Assembly: GCA_028873595.1 (NCBI GenBank)
Contig: JAPPOV010000037.1
Coordinates: forward strand, 1-64,000
Direction: 5' to 3'
From: Gemmatimonadota bacterium
Lineage (GTDB): Bacteria; Gemmatimonadota; Gemmatimonadetes; Longimicrobiales; Gaopeijiaceae
Length of the DNA stretch: 64,000 nucleotides
Made by a program: the position numbers and the translations under genes. Below are positions 34,526 through 42,223 of this stretch, piece after piece. Position 1 is the first letter of the stretch; every line of letters begins with the position of its first letter. A model generated the notes under the pieces. The model was not told the DNA's origin, did not search any database, and saw only the letters and a program-made list of their open reading frames with translations.

Positions 34526-35121
34526 AGCTTCTTCTCTGTAGCGACATACATTGCGATTATGCTGCTGCCCAAAGCCTGGTCGCACGTTCGAGCGCAGCCG
34601 ACGTGCTCGTGTGTGCCGGAGATATGGCTGTCATGCGAAGCGGCCTGCAGCCGGTCGTGGAGATTCTGGCCGAAGCGGCGTGCCCCATCGTTCTCGTGCC
34701 CGGAAATGGGGAGTCGGATCGCGAGCTCTCGGCGGCATGCGGGTCGCGCCCAAACATGCATGTGCTGCACGGCTCAGGGTGCACGGTCGGGGACCTTTCC
34801 TTTTGGGGCGTCGGTGCTGCCATACCCATCACGCCGTTCGGGTCGTGGAGCTTCGATCTCTCCGAGGACGAGGCACGAAGGATGCTCGCCGGATGCCCAT
34901 CCGAGTCGATCCTGGTTACGCACTCACCGCCCTTCGGGCACGTGGATGAGCCAGAGAAGGGGACGCATCTCGGGAGCCACGCGATCCTGGAGACGATCGT
35001 ATCGGTGCGTCCGACGCTCGTCGTATGTGGCCATATTCATGCCTGTTGGGAGCAGGAGTCGATCGTGGGTGATACCCGGATTGTGAATGCCGGTCCCGGA
35101 GGTGTCTGGGTCGACGTCTGA
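34522..35121 (+). CDS. Calcineurin-like metallophosphoesterase
   Basis: 199 residues, starting on the ATGA shared with the EEP gene. Metal-site motifs: SDIHCDY, CAGDMA, PGNGESD, THSPPFGH and CGHIHACWE. In the third motif the usual GNH(D/E) reads GNGE, so the proton-donor His is replaced, as in the YfcE/MJ0936-type phosphodiesterases that have GNCD. Cytosolic, probably a phosphodiesterase. The coupling to an exported EEP enzyme suggests use of related phosphoester substrates, though in different compartments. Confidence 0.87.
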   Translation: MKLLLCSDIHCDYAAAQSLVARSSAADVLVCAGDMAVMRSGLQPVVEILAEAACPIVLVPGNGESDRELSAACGSRPNMHVLHGSGCTVGDLSFWGVGAAIPITPFGSWSFDLSEDEARRMLAGCPSESILVTHSPPFGHVDEPEKGTHLGSHAILETIVSVRPTLVVCGHIHACWEQESIVGDTRIVNAGPGGVWVDV

Positions 35122-35204
35122 AGACCGTATCCCGTCGGCGGTCTAATGCACCGGGAACGCCGGCAGCGTATCATGTAAGGATCCATTCGTCTGGAGTTTG
35201 ATCG

Positions 35205-36998
35205 ATGAAGCGTTTCTCTCGCAGTGCGAGTGCTGCGTGTTTGTTTGGTCTGTTCGTTGCCTGCTCGGGGCCCGCCCCCGGCGTGCCTTCCGCGACTCCG
35301 GGCCTGGCTACGCCGCCAGCCGACGCTGCTGAGGTGAGCGAGCCCGTCGCACGTGTGGCGCCGAATGATGCACCGGTGGTTTCTGACGCAGACTGGACAG
35401 GCCATGGCCGGGATCTCGGTGAACAGCGCTACAGCCCGTTGGCCCAGGTCACGAAGGACAATGTGGATCGGCTCGGGGTGGCCTGGACATACGACATCCC
35501 CCGTCGCGGAGCCCGACTCGAGGCGACGCCGCTCGTGGTGGATGGCGTGATGTACGCGACAGGCCCCATGAGTACGGTGTTCGCGCTGGACGCGGTCACC
35601 GGTGAAGAGCTGTGGTACTGGGACCCGGGGATTCCGGATGAGGCTGAGGGCGGACCGTCCGCATGCTGCGGAGACGTGAACCGCGGCGTCGGGGTGCACG
35701 GCGACAAGATCTTCGTCGGACTGCTGGACGGGAGGCTCGTTGCTCTCAATCGGCACAACGGTCATGTCGAATGGACCGTGCAGACCACACCGGCCGGCGA
35801 GGACTACAGTATCACCGGTGCCCCACGGGTCTTCCGGGACAAGGTCGTGATCGGCAACGGCGGTGCTGAATATGGGGTGCGCGGTTACGTCACCGCGTAC
35901 GCCGTCGAAGACGGTGAGCAGCTGTGGCGAACCTTTACCGTGCCCGGCAACCCGGCCGACGGCTTCGAGAGTGAGGCGATGGAGCGCGCCGCCGAGACGT
36001 GGAGCGGTGAGTGGTGGAAGATCGGCGGAGGCGGCACGGTCTGGGACGCGATGGTCTATGATGGGGCGTTGAACCTGCTCTACATCGGCACCGGTAACGG
36101 TTCACCGTGGAGCCGCGACCACAGAAGCCCCGGGGGCGGCGACAACCTGTATCTGTCCTCGATCGTCGCGCTGGACGGTGACACCGGTGAGTACAGGTGG
36201 CACTACCAGACGACGCCCGGCGACGACTGGGACTACACGGCTACACAGCCTCTCATGCTCCTCGACCTCGAGATCGATGGCCGTATGCGCCAGGTCATCG
36301 TACAGGCGCCCAAGAACGGGTTCTTCTATGTCATCGACCGTGCTACCGGTGAGTTCATCTCCGCCGAGGCCTTCGCGGATGACGTGACGTGGGCTTCCGG
36401 CGTGGACCCGGATACAGGCCGTCCGATCGAGACGCCTGAAGCGCGGTACGGTCGGACGGGGGAGGGGGTCTATCTGTCTCCCGGTCCGACGGGTGCACAC
36501 AACTGGCCGCCTATGGCGTTCAATCAGGAAACAGGACTCGTCTACCTGCCTGCGAAGAACAACAACTTCTTCTATGCGATGACGGAGAGCCTTGAGTACA
36601 CGAAGGGTGTCTGGAACACGGGGACAATCTTCCGCGGCGGTGAGCGTCCCGCACGACCCGAGGTCCGCGGGCCGACGACATTCTTGCTCGCATGGGACCC
36701 GGCCGAGAATCGCGAAGTGTGGCGTGTCGAGTCTCAGGGTGAGAACGGGGGTGCGCTGTCCACCGGCGGTGGCCTGGTGTTCTGGGGTAGTGGTGACCGG
36801 ATGGTTGCCTTCGACGCCCGCACAGGAGAGGAAGTCTGGTCTGCCGAGGTGGGCCGCGGGACGTCTTCGCCGATGACGTATGCCGTCGGCGGTCGTCAGT
36901 ACGTCACGATCCTCGGCGGTCGTGCGACCAGCGGGGATCGCCCGGAGCGTGACGCCCCGACCGTATGGACCTTCTCGCTGGATGTCCCCGGGAACTAG
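35205..36998 (+). CDS. PQQ-dependent dehydrogenase, lipoprotein, heme-free
   Basis: 597 residues with TGGAG upstream of ATG. The signal has a lipobox (FVACS), so the enzyme is membrane-anchored in the periplasm. PQQ propeller features: LGVAWTYDIP, the vicinal Cys pair in SACCGDVNRG (about 155-156), GGGGTVWDAMVYD, TGNGSPW, and WDYTATQP with the catalytic Asp. The Thr two residues after that Asp is not the extra Asp of lanthanide (XoxF-type) enzymes. WDYTATQ is typical of quinohaemoprotein alcohol dehydrogenases, yet no CxxCH follows, so electrons must go to a separate cytochrome. No such gene is nearby. Confidence 0.88.
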   Translation: MKRFSRSASAACLFGLFVACSGPAPGVPSATPGLATPPADAAEVSEPVARVAPNDAPVVSDADWTGHGRDLGEQRYSPLAQVTKDNVDRLGVAWTYDIPRRGARLEATPLVVDGVMYATGPMSTVFALDAVTGEELWYWDPGIPDEAEGGPSACCGDVNRGVGVHGDKIFVGLLDGRLVALNRHNGHVEWTVQTTPAGEDYSITGAPRVFRDKVVIGNGGAEYGVRGYVTAYAVEDGEQLWRTFTVPGNPADGFESEAMERAAETWSGEWWKIGGGGTVWDAMVYDGALNLLYIGTGNGSPWSRDHRSPGGGDNLYLSSIVALDGDTGEYRWHYQTTPGDDWDYTATQPLMLLDLEIDGRMRQVIVQAPKNGFFYVIDRATGEFISAEAFADDVTWASGVDPDTGRPIETPEARYGRTGEGVYLSPGPTGAHNWPPMAFNQETGLVYLPAKNNNFFYAMTESLEYTKGVWNTGTIFRGGERPARPEVRGPTTFLLAWDPAENREVWRVESQGENGGALSTGGGLVFWGSGDRMVAFDARTGEEVWSAEVGRGTSSPMTYAVGGRQYVTILGGRATSGDRPERDAPTVWTFSLDVPGN

Positions 36999-37132
36999 GG
37001 GGACGAATCTAGCCAGGGGGATTCTGGATTGTGGCGTGATGTGAACCCATCGTCCGCCCGTGCCGTCTGAAACCCCGGACGGCGGGTTCACGTAGAAGCC
37101 GGTGACGAGGTGAAGCAGGAGGGCCGAGCGGG

Positions 37133-37351
37133 ATGATGATGCGATTTGCGGGTGGGGTGACGGTTGCCGGTATCCTGGGCTTCATCATCGTGGAAGCCCT
37201 GAAGATCCTTATGGTCCCGATTACGGTATGGGCCATGGGTCTTCTGGTTATGGCGCTGAAGATTCTTCTGATTTCGCTTGCAGGGCTCACAGCCCTCGGC
37301 GTCGGGATCTTCTTCTACAAGCGGGCGCAACAGGTCGGTAAAGACTTCTGA
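37133..37351 (+). CDS. Small two-helix membrane protein
   Basis: 72 residues, three ATG codons in a row after AGGAGGG. Nearly the whole protein is hydrophobic: TVAGILGFIIVEALKILMV and LVMALKILLISLAGLTALGVG, ending in the positive tail FFYKRAQQVGKDF. No family recognised. It may be co-expressed with the next gene. Confidence 0.7.
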   Translation: MMMRFAGGVTVAGILGFIIVEALKILMVPITVWAMGLLVMALKILLISLAGLTALGVGIFFYKRAQQVGKDF

Positions 37352-37447
37352 CGCGAGCGGGTGCCCTTCCCGCTCAACCGTTCACGCGCGTTATTTGTGA
37401 TCGTCCTCGACGATGCTGGCCGCACAAGGCCGCCTGCTGACATCAAG

Positions 37448-38125
37448 ATGACTGCTTTGACTCGACGATCTCATGACCGCCTCGCGCGGACGTTCATCTA
37501 TGCGTTGATCGCGCTCGCGCCTGCTGCTGCTGCCGCACAGGATCCTGATCAGGTCGCTCCTGCGCTGGCGCTCTTTGCTGGAGATTCGGTACGTGTGAAC
37601 GGATCGGTCGTCGGACGGGTTCTTTCGGTCGAGGGCAACTACTTCACTCTGCTCAGCCGCGGCAAACCCGTGTGCAGAGCGGGTGAGATGCATGGCGACG
37701 CCCCGATCTGCGATCCAGCACCTCTCAATCGTGAGACGCTTGCGATCGATGAGGTGATCCTCGAACGACGGGCTGCGAAGGGAACCCCGACGGTCTGGGC
37801 GCTCGGCGGTCTGGTACTCGGGGGCGCGGCGTTCTCCGCCGTGGGTTATGCGATCGGGCCATCGGTCGGCTTCGGGAAGGTCGACGGGTGCACGGCCGCA
37901 GAGACAGACACCTACTGCCTGAATCCGCTGACCCGGGAGGAACTCCATGCCCAACAGAAGCAGCGGGATCAGAAGCGGGGCGCACTCTTCTTCGGTGTGG
38001 TCGGTGGCACGTTTGTGGCGATCCTCGCGCGTAAGTTCTCTGTGGGTTGGGTGGAGCTCAGGCCGACGATGCCAGTCAGGTCGGAAGAAGGGTGGGGTAT
38101 GTCCTTTACCGTTCCGTCGAACTGA
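37448..38125 (+). CDS. Exported protein with a membrane helix pair, unknown
   Basis: 225 residues from ATG 37448; a GTG at 37361 would add 29 residues before the signal. The signal ends at AAAAQDPDQ. The first half is a beta-rich domain (VRVNGSVVGRVLSVEGNYFTLLSR) with two Cys; then two glycine-rich hydrophobic stretches (ALGGLVLGGAAFSAVGYAIG and LFFGVVGGTFVAILA) flank a loop with two more Cys. I do not recognise it. Its end overlaps the convergent methyltransferase by 20 bases. Confidence 0.6.
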   Translation: MTALTRRSHDRLARTFIYALIALAPAAAAAQDPDQVAPALALFAGDSVRVNGSVVGRVLSVEGNYFTLLSRGKPVCRAGEMHGDAPICDPAPLNRETLAIDEVILERRAAKGTPTVWALGGLVLGGAAFSAVGYAIGPSVGFGKVDGCTAAETDTYCLNPLTREELHAQQKQRDQKRGALFFGVVGGTFVAILARKFSVGWVELRPTMPVRSEEGWGMSFTVPSN

Positions 38126-38876
38126 TATTCGGCTTTCGCGCAATCAGGTAGCGGGCTCCGAGGCTGGGGAATCGGTCGGTCACGTCCTCGATCGACGTGA
38201 ACCCGACCTCCCTCAGCGTTGTCGTGACCTCGCGGACACGCCAGTGCCGCATACGGAAGCTGTCACGTAGCTCGACAGGGCCGTCCGGAGTACGAAGGAT
38301 CGTGTGCTCGCGGTACTCGAAGACGTGGGGCTCCACTTCGGTCATCGAGACGTCACGAATGAGGTCTGCGCTTTCGATCTCCATCGACTCGAAGACCTCG
38401 GCGTCGGGGACGTCCAGAAGGAGGTGCCCTTCGGAGCGGAGTGCACGGAACGATGTCCGAAACGTATCGGCCAGCTCGGCCTCGGTCAGGCAGTAAGCGA
38501 TGACCGTGAAGACGCACAGCGTGAGGTCGACCGGGCCGATCCGCCCCGCGTTGGTGATCGACGCGTGTCGGGTCTCGATACGCGCCACGTGCGCAGGCGT
38601 GAGCCCGGAAGCACGGGTACGCAGCGCCGCGAGCATGTTGCTCGATCGCTCCACCGCGATCACTCGCCTGCCCGATTTCGCGAGAGGAATGGCCATCCGG
38701 CCGGCTCCGGCACCGAGATCCAGAACGGTCGCGTCCGGCTCGGTCCGACGATCGACTTCGGCCAGGGTGTCCTGGGTCATCTGCTCGTACAGCTCGCCAA
38801 AGCTGAGCGCCATGACACGTTCGTAGTGAGCAGCCCACGGATCGTGTGGACGATGGTGCGGCGAATCGGATGACAT
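38106..38876 (-). CDS. Class I SAM-dependent methyltransferase
   Basis: 256 residues from ATG 38876; an ATG at 38906 that pairs with the divergent start is also possible. The SAM-binding loop VLDLGAGAGRMAIPLA (motif I), an acidic VIAVERS strand end (motif II) and VDLTLCVFTVIAYCLTE (motif IV region) are clear. Small-molecule methyltransferases with this layout vary widely in substrate. It shares a very short divergent control region with the ComEC-like gene. Confidence 0.83.
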   Translation of the reverse strand: MSSDSPHHRPHDPWAAHYERVMALSFGELYEQMTQDTLAEVDRRTEPDATVLDLGAGAGRMAIPLAKSGRRVIAVERSSNMLAALRTRASGLTPAHVARIETRHASITNAGRIGPVDLTLCVFTVIAYCLTEAELADTFRTSFRALRSEGHLLLDVPDAEVFESMEIESADLIRDVSMTEVEPHVFEYREHTILRTPDGPVELRDSFRMRHWRVREVTTTLREVGFTSIEDVTDRFPSLGARYLIARKPNISSTER

Positions 38877-38904
38877 GGCGCCAAGGTGGAGGGTATCGTT
38901 CGTC

Positions 38905-40176
38905 ATGACCACACTCGGGCAATCCTGCATCCGGCGCGTGGCCGCGCGGGTCGCGTACACGATCAGCGTCGCGCTCATAGCGGCGACGAGCCTCCTCGGG
39001 CAGCAGGCGCCGGTTGCACTCACGTTCCTAGATGTCGGGCAGGGGGACGCAATCGTGATCCGGGCTCCTGATGGTCGGTTCGCGATGGTCGACGCCGGAC
39101 GGGGCTCGCCGCTCCGACAGCTGACCCGTCTGGGGGTACAGGAACTGGCCCTGGTGGTCGCGAGCCACGCGCATGCCGATCACATCGGTGGGCTGGACGA
39201 TGTTCTGACCGCCCGTCCGGTCGAGACATACCTGGACAACGGGACACCCCATACGACAGAGACGTACCGGGAGCTCATGGCTCACGTCGAGCGACTTGAG
39301 GTTCGGTATCTCGAGGCTGTTCCGCGAAGCCTGTTCCTCGGTGAGGTGGCCGTGGAAGTATGGCCCCTTCCGCGGTCGAGCGATGGGCAGAACAACCGTT
39401 CCGTCGGGTTGCTGGTGCGATACGGCGAATTTACTGCGATCCTTACCGGTGATTCAGAGCGGAGCGAGCTCGACTTCTGGTTGAACGAGGGTGTGGTCGA
39501 GGACGTTACGTTGCTGAAGGCGCCGCACCATGGGGCAGTCAACGGGTTTACCTACGAATTCCTCGAAGCGACGGATCCCGAGGTGGTCGTGATCTCAGTC
39601 GGTGAGGACAATTCGTACGGGCACCCACGACCCGAAGCGCTCGCCGCATATACTTCGTTCGCCGATCGCGTGCTCCGCACCGATCGAGATGGCACTGTGA
39701 CAGTTCTGGGGTATGCGGACGGGCGTCACGATGTAGTGCTTGGGGATACCCCGTACGTCGACATGGCTCGTCGTAGTGTTCAGCGTGTCGATTCGTCCGT
39801 CGGTGAGTACGGCGAGATACGTGTGGGGACCGGTCTCAGCGACATTCTCTCGGTCTCCGTGCACCCCGATGCGGGTGGAGACGACTGGGAGAATCTGAAC
39901 GACGAGTACGTCGTGATCGAGAACCGAAGTCGAACGCGGCTCGGGATCGGGCTGTGGAAGCTCTGTGATCTTTCGAGTCGCTGTTTTCGCTTTCCACCGG
40001 GAGCCAGTATCGCCGCGGGCCGCCGGGTCGTTGTCTATACCGGCTACGGTACGACCGACGGTGTCTCGTTCTTCATGAATAATGGCCGGCCCGTCTGGAA
40101 TAACGATGGCGATGAAGCGACCCTCTTCGATTCTGGCGGCATCGCGATCGCAAGGTATGTGTATGAAGAAGAGTGA
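38905..40176 (+). CDS. Exported ComEC-type MBL-fold hydrolase with lamin-tail domain
   Basis: 423 residues; GGAGGG lies 11 bases before ATG 38905. A signal peptide (AYTISVALIAATSLLGQQ) is followed by the stand-alone ComEC/Rec2 beta-lactamase fold: LDVGQGDAIVI, SHAHADHIGG (zinc HxHxDH), LLVRYGEFTAILTGDSE, LKAPHHGAVNG and the YGHPRPEAL end. From about residue 310 a lamin-tail-like domain follows (DEYVVIENRSRTRLGIGLW, FPPGASIAAGRRVVVYTG). In ComEC this fold is linked to DNA handling in uptake; a secreted copy could be a nuclease or phosphoesterase. The next gene overlaps and encodes DUF3006, a known neighbour type. Confidence 0.87.
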   Translation: MTTLGQSCIRRVAARVAYTISVALIAATSLLGQQAPVALTFLDVGQGDAIVIRAPDGRFAMVDAGRGSPLRQLTRLGVQELALVVASHAHADHIGGLDDVLTARPVETYLDNGTPHTTETYRELMAHVERLEVRYLEAVPRSLFLGEVAVEVWPLPRSSDGQNNRSVGLLVRYGEFTAILTGDSERSELDFWLNEGVVEDVTLLKAPHHGAVNGFTYEFLEATDPEVVVISVGEDNSYGHPRPEALAAYTSFADRVLRTDRDGTVTVLGYADGRHDVVLGDTPYVDMARRSVQRVDSSVGEYGEIRVGTGLSDILSVSVHPDAGGDDWENLNDEYVVIENRSRTRLGIGLWKLCDLSSRCFRFPPGASIAAGRRVVVYTGYGTTDGVSFFMNNGRPVWNNDGDEATLFDSGGIAIARYVYEEE

Positions 40177-40465
40177 ACCGAAAGAACCCGAGGTCTGGGT
40201 TGTCGATTCGATCGAGGACGGTGTGGCCGTTCTGGTCGAGGCCGGCGACGCCGAAGAGTTGGCTCTGATCGAGATGGCAGCCGAACTCCTCGGCGTCTCG
40301 GCGGTGGAGGGGGCCGTGCTCGTCGTCCCGTTGGGCGATGTCGGTGAGCCGATCTGGGATCAGGCTCAGCGAGACCGCGAGGCCGAAGAAGAGCTGAAGG
40401 CCGAAGCCGAGCGCGTTATCGATGAGCTGAAGAAGCGCGACCCGGGAGGCGACGTCGTCCTCTAA
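40163..40465 (+). CDS. DUF3006-like protein
   Basis: 100 residues from ATG 40163, with AAGG upstream inside the previous gene; the two frames overlap by 14 bases. VWVVDSIEDGVAVLVE is the DUF3006 opening; a small beta domain follows, then a charged helix (EAEEELKAEAERVIDELKK). DUF3006 genes often accompany stand-alone ComEC-like MBL genes, which supports both calls. Function unknown; cytosolic. Confidence 0.75.
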   Translation: MKKSEPKEPEVWVVDSIEDGVAVLVEAGDAEELALIEMAAELLGVSAVEGAVLVVPLGDVGEPIWDQAQRDREAEEELKAEAERVIDELKKRDPGGDVVL

Positions 40466-40612
40466 TCAGGCCGCGACGATGCGCAGGCCTCCTGCACCTT
40501 CGATCTCGATGTCGCGCTCGGGGTCGATTACGAGCGCTTCCCCCGTACGCTGATTGCCCAGGATCTAGGAGTACGGGGCAGGCTCGGGGTCAAAGATCTG
40601 GCGAAAGCACAG
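40466..40612 (-). pseudogene. Stub of a persulfide-dioxygenase-like MBL gene
   Basis: Read on the minus strand from CTG 40612, the frame gives CFRQIFDPEPAPYS, then TAG (40567-40565), then GNQRTGEALVIDPERDIE and GLRIVAA before TGA at 40468-40466. This is the N-terminus of ETHE1/BLH-type MBL persulfide dioxygenases (FRQIFDP...GEALVIDPERD). CAAGGAG at 40627-40621 is an intact ribosome-binding site eight bases upstream. The start has become CTG, one codon is a stop, and the rest, including the zinc HxHxDH, is gone. It is the last position in the arsR-yeeE-yeeE operon, where a working copy is often found. Confidence 0.7.
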
Positions 40613-40631
40613 GAGGGCTTCTCCTTGCGAA

Positions 40632-41120
40632 TCAGCTGTGCGGCAGGCGGTGGCGGATCGCGCCGTAGGCCCATACGCCGGCAACAGCGCTGAGGAACGC
40701 GGCGGCCATGACCGTGACACCGTTGCCGAAAAGCACGTAGATCGGGCCGGGGCAGGCGCCGAGGAGGCCCCAGCCGAGTCCGAATACGGTACCTCCGATC
40801 CAGTACTGCCACCCGGGCATCCTGAACGACTCGTCCGGGATCTCTATCGGGCGGTTCGTGATCGAGCGCATGTGAAGCCGCTTGATCAGCTGTACGCTGA
40901 TCGCGCCAATCATGACAGCCGATCCGATGACCCCGTACATGTGGAACGACTGGAACCGGAACATCTCCTGAATCCGGAACCATGAGATGACGCCGGATCG
41001 TGTGAAGACGATACCGAGCAGGATACCGAGAAGGAGGTACGGCCAGAGTCGCTCAGGCTTGATGACCGTGGATCTGGCCTGGAATCCCGCTCCCTGGGGT
41101 CTCCCGCTTGGCGAAGTCAT
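40632..41120 (-). CDS. YeeE/YedE-family half-transporter (second subunit)
   Basis: 162 residues from ATG 41120, which overlaps the stop of the first subunit (TGATG). After a polar start come about four helices; GLGWGLLGACPGPIYVLFGNG holds the Cys-Pro-Gly typical of DUF6691/YedE members. YeeE-type proteins carry thiosulfate or related sulfur compounds inward through a path lined by Cys. Two half-length genes together match one full YeeE. Confidence 0.87.
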   Translation of the reverse strand: MTSPSGRPQGAGFQARSTVIKPERLWPYLLLGILLGIVFTRSGVISWFRIQEMFRFQSFHMYGVIGSAVMIGAISVQLIKRLHMRSITNRPIEIPDESFRMPGWQYWIGGTVFGLGWGLLGACPGPIYVLFGNGVTVMAAAFLSAVAGVWAYGAIRHRLPHS

Positions 41121-41689
41121 CAGAGTCCACCTCTCAGAATCAGAGGGAGAAGGACGTGGGTGGACAGCAATCCACCGGCGAAGAATCCGAGGACCGCGAC
41201 CAGCGAGGTCACACGTAGTGCCGAAAGCCCGGAGATGGCGTGCCCGGATGTACATCCGTTCGCGTAGCGCGCCCCGAATCCGACCAGAAAGCCTCCACCG
41301 ATGATCATCATGAAGCCGGGCAGCGTAGCGAGGCCGCTCCATGAGAAGATCTCCGCAGGGACGAGCCCATGGACGCTGGTTATGCCGAGTGCGCCAAGAT
41401 CAGCCTGGGTCGCTGCCGAGATCGGCTGACCTTCCGTCGTCGTCAGACCGGCCAACTCGCCGCCGATCATCAGCCCGAGCACCATGGTCAGGCGCCATGC
41501 TCCTCGTTCATGCCACGCGTATCGGAAGTATTCAAGGCCCTGCGGTGCCGTGGCCGCACATATGTCGCGGAAGGTCGAAGAGACGCCCCACTTACGGCCG
41601 GCGTACAGGAAGACATAGGGGACCGTCAGCCCGATGAGCGGGCCGGCCACATACCATGGCCAAGGGCCAGTGAGGAAATCCATGTTCAT
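41120..41689 (-). CDS. YeeE/YedE-family half-transporter (first subunit)
   Basis: 189 residues; M1 at 41689 or M3 at 41683. Helices include WYVAGPLIGLTVPYVFLYAG and LPGFMMIIGGGFLVGFGARYA. The sequence ANGCTSGHAISG is the conserved Cys motif of the YeeE fold through which thiosulfate is thought to pass. It follows the arsR gene by 41 bases and is coupled to the second subunit. The likely job is uptake or export of thiosulfate or sulfane sulfur under sulfur-responsive control. Confidence 0.9.
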   Translation of the reverse strand: MNMDFLTGPWPWYVAGPLIGLTVPYVFLYAGRKWGVSSTFRDICAATAPQGLEYFRYAWHERGAWRLTMVLGLMIGGELAGLTTTEGQPISAATQADLGALGITSVHGLVPAEIFSWSGLATLPGFMMIIGGGFLVGFGARYANGCTSGHAISGLSALRVTSLVAVLGFFAGGLLSTHVLLPLILRGGL

Positions 41690-41730
41690 GCGTTATCGGA
41701 GTCAGCCGATGGAGGCGGCAGAGCAGTCGC

Positions 41731-42060
41731 TCAAGCGATGGCGAGGCTGGCGCTCTGTGCCTTGGCCTGCTCTTCCAGGCGGCCGCACATGATCTGGCAC
41801 AGCACTTCGACGGATGGGTCTGCGATCCTGTAAAACGCGTACAGGCCTTCCTTTCGGCGAGCCACGTAGCCGGCCAAGCGGAGTACGCGAAGATGCTTCG
41901 ATACGTTGGCCTGGTTCAGCCCGGTTTCTTCGATGAGGTCCGACACCGTGTGCTCACCCATCATCAGAGTGTTCAGGATGCTGAGCCGGGCGGGCTCGGC
42001 CAGAACGCCAAAACGTTCCGCGATGAGAGCGAGGGCTTCGGTGGGGAGTTGCTTCGCCAT
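41731..42060 (-). CDS. ArsR/SmtB-family repressor
   Basis: 109 residues from ATG 42060. The winged-helix core is standard: LAEPARLSILNTLMMGEHTVSDLIEETGLNQ (recognition helix NQANVSKHLRVLRLAGYV) and the wing ARRKEGLYAFYRI. Two Cys sit close together in the last helix (LCQIMCG), a possible thiol, persulfide or metal sensor. First gene of the arsR-yeeE-yeeE operon, with an imperfect palindrome upstream, so it probably represses its own operon. Confidence 0.9.
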   Translation of the reverse strand: MAKQLPTEALALIAERFGVLAEPARLSILNTLMMGEHTVSDLIEETGLNQANVSKHLRVLRLAGYVARRKEGLYAFYRIADPSVEVLCQIMCGRLEEQAKAQSASLAIA

Positions 42061-42081
42061 GAGCGTCACGAGGGAAGAGTC

Positions 42082-42101
42082 TACTATATGAGTATATGGT
42101 A
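42082..42101. promoter_or_regulatory. Probable ArsR operator
   Basis: A 20-base imperfect palindrome: TACTATAT (42082-42089), spacer GAGT, ATATGGTA (42094-42101), with seven of eight pairs matching. It lies 21 bases upstream of the arsR start in an A/T-rich patch that also holds -10-like hexamers in both directions (TAATAT at 42100-42105 for the plus strand). It could control both arsR and the divergent DUF5107 gene. Confidence 0.55.
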
Positions 42102-42223
42102 ATATGGTGATGTAATTGCTGCAACACTTCGGGTCCCGGTTGGGGCCTGCGCGGTTTGCCGAAGGGTGTGTCAAAGACCCATCGTGTCGAGCCTTCCTGA
42201 ATCCCATACCTACGGCCCTTCCG

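Noticed and set aside
35122-35144. AGACCG/CGGTCT inverted repeat after the phosphoesterase gene
   Set aside because: Only six pairs with an 11-nt loop; too weak to call a terminator.
40528-40983. Minus-strand frame of 151 codons over the second YeeE gene
   Set aside because: Arg/Pro-rich shadow in another frame of a membrane protein gene.
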